A stretch of DNA of 12,151 bases. It comes from Labilithrix luteola. Lineage in GTDB: Bacteria > Myxococcota_A > Polyangia > Polyangiales > Polyangiaceae. Under the pieces are notes generated by a model, which made no database searches, was not told where the DNA came from, and saw only the letters and a list, made by a program, of their open reading frames with translations. Shown here one piece after another: positions 8,602-12,151 of this stretch. How positions within the stretch are numbered: position 1 is the stretch's first letter; each line of letters starts with the position of its first letter. The stretch is from the NCBI GenBank assembly GCA_026225435.1, contig JAMFST010000305.1, positions 1-12,151 on the forward strand. The letters run 5' to 3'. A program made the translations under genes and the position numbers.

Positions 8602-9456
8602 ATGGCGGCAGTCGCGGAGCTCCTGGCAAAGGTACGAGCGGAGCTTGGCGAGCGCCATCTCACGTCCGGGTATCTGACGTCAGGAGCGGGGCTAGCGGCG
8701 GAGGACGCCAGCAGCGGGCCCGGGCTCGCGCTCGACTGGCCCGGTCTCGAGGAGCTGCTCCCCGGTGGCGCGTTGCCCGGTGGCGTGGTGGAGCTGTCGT
8801 CGCCGGGTGCCTATCCGTCGACCACCTTCGCCGTCCGGGCGGTGCGCGCGGCGCATGCGCGGGATGCCGGAGCCTGGTGCGCCTGGATCGATCCGGAGCG
8901 CACGCTCTACGCGCCCGGGCTCCTCGCCGGCGGGGTGGACCTCACGCGGCTCCTGGTGGTGGCGCCGCCGCGCGCGGATCTCGGGCGGGTGGCGGTGAAG
9001 CTCGTCGGCTCGGGCGCCTTCGACGTGGTCGCGGTGGACATGGACGCCCTCGGTGCAAGCGGCATGCTCGAGAGCGGCGCGGTCAGCGGAGCAAGTCGGG
9101 ATCTCCCCAGAACGAGGCGCGCGCGGGAGTTTCCTCCCGAGGTGCTGGTGCGCAAGCTGGCGCTCGCCGCCGAGGATGGCAAGACCCACGTGCTGCTCCT
9201 CACCGCGGCGGAGAAGGCCGCCACCCGCGCCACCAGCTGGCCGGTGGGGATGCGGCTCGATCTTTCGCGCACGCCGGTGGGCTTCGCGGTGACCATCGCC
9301 AAAGCGCGCACCCGCACGCACGGGCGCATCGGTGCGGTGGCCAGCTTGCCGCTGCTGGCCCACCAGGTCGCCGCGCCGTCGATCGTGAAGGCGGGCGCGA
9401 AGGCAGGCCTCGCGCGGGAGAACGTCACCGTTCTGCGGCAGAGGTTCGCGGGATGA
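8602..9456 (+). CDS. imuA: ImuA-like RecA-fold protein of the SOS mutasome, Walker A degenerate
   Basis: 284 residues. ATG 8602 is the only usable start: a TAG lies in frame at 8584-8586 and no start codon lies between. No Shine-Dalgarno sequence is visible. The protein aligns with the RecA core: 'LEELLPGGALPGGVVEL' (49-65), a Walker A position reading SPGAYPSTT (67-75), 'WIDPERTLYAPGLLAGGVDL' (95-114), a Walker B-like DVVAVDM (141-147) and 'GMRLDLSRTPVGFAVTIAKAR' near 216-236. The P-loop Gly-Lys is replaced by Pro72-Ser73, so ATP binding is doubtful. An insert of about 25 residues (150-178) is rich in Ser, Gly and Arg. In ImuABC systems ImuA bridges ImuB and the DNA or RecA filament during damage-induced mutagenesis. 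It is first in the operon, with an ATGA overlap into imuB. Confidence 0.85.
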   Translation: MAAVAELLAKVRAELGERHLTSGYLTSGAGLAAEDASSGPGLALDWPGLEELLPGGALPGGVVELSSPGAYPSTTFAVRAVRAAHARDAGAWCAWIDPERTLYAPGLLAGGVDLTRLLVVAPPRADLGRVAVKLVGSGAFDVVAVDMDALGASGMLESGAVSGASRDLPRTRRAREFPPEVLVRKLALAAEDGKTHVLLLTAAEKAATRATSWPVGMRLDLSRTPVGFAVTIAKARTRTHGRIGAVASLPLLAHQVAAPSIVKAGAKAGLARENVTVLRQRFAG

Positions 9457-11072
9457 AAGGGAGGCGTTTTGCCGCCATCGCCCTCCCACGACTCCGGGTC
9501 GAGCTCACCGCTTCACTCTCACGATTGCATGGAGCAAATACATTGCTTCCATTGGACATCGGGTCCGAAGCCCCGCTGGCCATCGTCATCGCCCGGCCCG
9601 GCGGTGCGGTGCAGGACGAGCGCACCGTCATCGGGGGGACGCGGCTCGACGAGGTGAGCGAGGAGGCGGAGCGCTGGGGGATCCAGCCGGGGATGACGGT
9701 GGCTGCAGCGCGAGCCAAGCGCGCCGATCTGCAGGTGCGGGTGCTGCCGGCGCTGGCGGTGACCAGCACCCTCGAGCGCATCGCCGAGGCGGCGCTGGCC
9801 TTCGGGGTCGGCAGCTCCTTCGGCGTCGATCGGGACGTCGTCTGGGTGGACGTCGGCGGGATCGACCACCTGTACGAGCGCGGCGAGAAGGAGATCGCGG
9901 TCAAGCTGGCGCGGATGGCCGGCGCGCTCGGTCACGACGCCCGGGTGGTCATCGCCGACGGCGCCTACGTGGCGATGGCGTGCGCGTTCTTCTCCGGGGA
10001 GAGCGGCGGAAGCCGCAGCAGCAAGAAGGCGCGCGTGCGCATCGTGCCGCGAGGGGAGAACGCCGAGGCGATGCGTCACTTGCCGCTGGACGCGCTCCCG
10101 CTGGAGGAGCGGGACATCGCCTGGCTGCGGCGGCTCGGCCTGTCGCGCGCGGGGGATCTGCAGAAGCTGCCGCGCAAGACGCTCACCGTGCGCCTCGGCG
10201 GCGACGTGCACCGCATCATGGCGCTCCTCGCCGGGGACGACACGACCGCCCCCCCGCCGCACGTCCCGCCGGAGATCCCCAGCGAGCGGATCGATCTCGA
10301 GTACGGGGCGGAGTCGGCCGAGGCGCTCCTCTTCGTGGCCAAGACGGCGTGCGACCGGCTCTCGGCGCGGCTCGCCGGGCGCGCGCTGGCGGCGGCCAAG
10401 CTGCGCATCGTGCTCCACCTCGATCGCGGGATGGTGCGGCTCACCGGGGGGAGCCCGGAGGCGGATCTCGAGGCCACCTTGCCCACGCCGGTGCGCGCTC
10501 CTTTGGCGCTGCTCGCGGTGGTGCGCGCGCGGCTGGAGGCGTGGCAAGCGCAGAGCGAGCACGGGTTGCCGGCGCCGGTCCTGGGGATGACCCTCTCGGC
10601 GACGGAGCTCGCCCGTCCGCCCGCGGTGGCGCTCGACCTGTTCGCGCGCGAGGCGAAGGCTTCGGGGAAGATCGAGCCGCTGGTGGCGGAGCTGGGCGCC
10701 GAGCTGGCGGGCCTCCACGGCCAGCTCTGTCTGGGCACGCTGGCGGTGATCGACAGCTGGGTTCCGGAAGAGCGCAGCCGCATGGTGCCGTTCGGGCAGG
10801 CGCACCCGCCGGTGAACGCCGAGGTCCCCGGCATCGCGGCGGTGGAGCCGGTGCGCCGTGTGCCGGCGACGCCCGCGCCGCTCGATACCGTGCGGGTGCG
10901 GCTGCTCTGCCGCGCCGAGGCGGTGCAGTGGTGGCGCGGCGCCGCTTCGCTCAGCCCGGTCGATCGCTACGCCGCCTGGGTGCCGTCGGCCGCTTCGCTG
11001 GCGCTGGTCTCTCTTGTCCGCGAGCGAGGCACGAACGAGGAGTCGCTCACCTTGAACGGCTGGCTCGAATGA
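9453..11072 (+). CDS. imuB: ImuB, catalytically inactive Y-family polymerase-like mutasome scaffold
   Basis: 539 residues starting within an ATGA overlap with imuA; AGAGG lies about 8 nt upstream. The N-terminal palm/finger region carries the Y-family fold, but where active enzymes have the metal-binding 'D.D.FfasvE' this protein reads FAAIALPRLRVEL (6-18), and the SIDE-type motif is VWVDVGGIDHLY (130-141), as usual in ImuB. 'LRRLGLSRAGDLQKLPRKTL' (225-244) is the helix-hairpin-helix thumb region, and a little-finger-like part spans about 275-400. LDLF (394-397) is a likely beta-clamp-binding motif, lacking the leading Gln. The C-terminal tail, about 420-539, is the ImuB-specific region and ends with 'DRYAAWVPSAASLALVSL'. 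ImuB is a non-catalytic hub that joins ImuA, the clamp and DnaE2. The stop overlaps the dnaE2 start (ATGA). Confidence 0.9.
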   Translation: MKGRRFAAIALPRLRVELTASLSRLHGANTLLPLDIGSEAPLAIVIARPGGAVQDERTVIGGTRLDEVSEEAERWGIQPGMTVAAARAKRADLQVRVLPALAVTSTLERIAEAALAFGVGSSFGVDRDVVWVDVGGIDHLYERGEKEIAVKLARMAGALGHDARVVIADGAYVAMACAFFSGESGGSRSSKKARVRIVPRGENAEAMRHLPLDALPLEERDIAWLRRLGLSRAGDLQKLPRKTLTVRLGGDVHRIMALLAGDDTTAPPPHVPPEIPSERIDLEYGAESAEALLFVAKTACDRLSARLAGRALAAAKLRIVLHLDRGMVRLTGGSPEADLEATLPTPVRAPLALLAVVRARLEAWQAQSEHGLPAPVLGMTLSATELARPPAVALDLFAREAKASGKIEPLVAELGAELAGLHGQLCLGTLAVIDSWVPEERSRMVPFGQAHPPVNAEVPGIAAVEPVRRVPATPAPLDTVRVRLLCRAEAVQWWRGAASLSPVDRYAAWVPSAASLALVSLVRERGTNEESLTLNGWLE

Positions 11073-12151
11073 CGACCAAGGCAAGCCACCTGAACGCCCG
11101 CGTGCGCATCGATCCGGGCTCGCGCTTGCCGCTCGATCCGATCGAGCCGGAGAGCGAGCTCCCGCCGTCGGCCCCCGCCGAGAAGAGCCCGTACGTCGAG
11201 CTGGGGATGCGCTCGAACTACTCGTTCCTCCAGGCCGCCTCGCCGCCGGAGGAGCTGGTGGAGAAGGCGCGCGCGCTCGGCTACGACGCCCTGTCGTTCA
11301 CCGATCGCGACGGCTTCTACGGGATGGTGCGCGCGCTCGAGCGCTGCCGCCGGCTGAAGCTGCGGCTCATCGTCGGCGCCGAGCTGACGGTGAGCGAGAC
11401 CGGGGTCCACGGGCCGTACCGCACGGTGCGCGTGCACGTGGCCAGCTCGGAAGGCTACCGCCAGCTGTGCCGCCTGCTGACGCGCAGCCACGCGCTGCAT
11501 CCCAAGGGGAAGCCGCGGGCCAAAGGGGAGAGGTCGGTGCTCGGCATCCCGCGCAACCTGTACGCCGGTTTGCCCTTCGCCGACCTCTTCGCCGCCGGGC
11601 GACTGAACACCGGGTTGTGGGTGATGGCCGGGCACGAGCCGCGCATCCCGCGCGACGAGGACGACGCCTTCCTCCGCCAGCTCCGGGACGCCTTCGGCGA
11701 GCGCGCCAGCGTCTCCGTCCACCTGCACAAGGACGGCTGGGATCGCCACCGCGTGGAGTGGGCCGAGGACGCCGAGGCGCGCTTCGGTCTGCCCGGCGTG
11801 GCCATCGGGCACGTGCTCTACGCCGAGCGCGAGGGGAAGACGCTCTACGACGTCCTGCACTGCATCGGCGAGGGGACCACGCTCGACGAGGCGGGCCGGC
11901 GCCTCTCCCCCAACGCCGAGGCGCGCCTGAAATCACCCGCCGAGATGCTCCACGCCTTCCGCGATCACCCGGCGTGGATAGCCCGCACCCGCACCATCGC
12001 CGACGCCTGCACCTTCTACCTCGGCTCCATCAAGTACAAATTTCCCTGCGAGCTGGAGGAGCCCGCCTACCCGGGGGAGACACCGAACGAGGCGATCCGC
12101 CGCCTCACCTACGAAGGGGTGCGCGCCCACGAAGCCCGCACCGGCGATGGC
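11069..12151 (+). CDS. dnaE2: Error-prone DNA polymerase DnaE2, N-terminal part (runs off right edge)
   Basis: The frame opens at ATG 11069 (ATGA overlap with imuB) and stays open to the window end: 361 codons, about a third of the usual DnaE2 length. After an extra 40-residue N-terminal extension, a PHP domain begins: YVELGMRSNYSFLQAASPPE (42-61), then LGYDALSFTDRDGFYGMVRA (70-89) and LIVGAELTV (100-108). Several PHP metal-ligand His residues are replaced (GMR in place of HxH, and AASP in place of GASH), as expected for DnaE2, which lacks proofreading. Later DnaE-family landmarks include 'DVLHCIGEGTTLDE' (261-274) and 'LGSIKYKFP' (318-326). The catalytic palm acids lie beyond the edge, so activity cannot be judged. 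DnaE2 copies past lesions at the cost of mutations once recruited by ImuB. Confidence 0.93.
   Translation, partial: MTTKASHLNARVRIDPGSRLPLDPIEPESELPPSAPAEKSPYVELGMRSNYSFLQAASPPEELVEKARALGYDALSFTDRDGFYGMVRALERCRRLKLRLIVGAELTVSETGVHGPYRTVRVHVASSEGYRQLCRLLTRSHALHPKGKPRAKGERSVLGIPRNLYAGLPFADLFAAGRLNTGLWVMAGHEPRIPRDEDDAFLRQLRDAFGERASVSVHLHKDGWDRHRVEWAEDAEARFGLPGVAIGHVLYAEREGKTLYDVLHCIGEGTTLDEAGRRLSPNAEARLKSPAEMLHAFRDHPAWIARTRTIADACTFYLGSIKYKFPCELEEPAYPGETPNEAIRRLTYEGVRAHEARTGDG

Noticed and set aside
8877..9452. Upstream extension of the imuB frame into imuA
   Set aside because: The extension is in a shadow frame of imuA with Arg/Gly-rich nonsense. ATG 9453 in the ATGA overlap gives the conserved ImuB N-terminus.
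8602..9456. Calling this gene a second recA
   Set aside because: The Walker A is broken, the protein is short, and it lies directly before imuB and dnaE2, which fits ImuA.
9519..11084. Minus-strand open frame (521 codons) opposite imuB
   Set aside because: Composition is Arg/His/Gly-rich with no recognisable motif, while the opposite strand encodes a clear ImuB in an operon.

Overview
The window is about 12 kb of very GC-rich DNA with tightly packed genes. The gene style points to a myxobacterium of the Polyangia type: a Ser/Thr kinase fused to a sensor domain known mainly from myxobacterial histidine kinases, large Cys-rich lipoproteins with Asp/Gly-rich linkers, and an imuA-imuB-dnaE2 mutagenesis cassette. 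This assignment comes from gene content and base composition, not from a marker gene. No tRNA, rRNA, CRISPR array, insertion sequence or phage gene is visible.

Layout, left to right. (1) 1-294, minus: the start of a gene running off the left edge, weakly like the N-terminus of an RqcH/NFACT protein. (2) 348-2159, plus: membrane-anchored Ser/Thr protein kinase. (3) 2160-2262: convergent gap with two strong hairpins. (4) 2263-2805, minus: Mpo1/DUF962-family membrane protein. (5) 2980-6509, plus: a two-gene lipoprotein operon joined by an ATGA overlap. The first product is a 925-residue modular surface protein with a GATase-1/ThuA-like domain and the second is a 251-residue lipoprotein. (6) 6514-8532, minus: larE-like sulfur insertase followed by an M48-like metalloprotease lipoprotein, convergent with the lipoprotein operon and only 4 bp from it. 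(7) 8602 to the right edge, plus: imuA, imuB and dnaE2, each junction an ATGA overlap, preceded by a near-ideal LexA box (ACTG-N10-CAGT at 8579-8596).

The best-supported functional unit is the SOS mutasome. LexA would repress it in undamaged cells. After damage, ImuA (RecA-like, here with a broken Walker A) and ImuB (a Y-family fold without visible catalytic acids, with a clamp-binding-like LDLF) would recruit the error-prone replicase DnaE2 to the sliding clamp. The palm domain of DnaE2 lies beyond the window. The surface genes (the lipoprotein pair and the M48 lipoprotein) suggest envelope functions but cannot be given a pathway.

I found no convincing wholly new multi-gene system. The items most worth a second look are the kinase fused to a cysteine-less histidine-kinase-type sensor, the modular GATase-like lipoprotein operon, the three-cysteine LarE, the P-loop-less ImuA, and the LexA box lying 5 nt from the imuA start codon.
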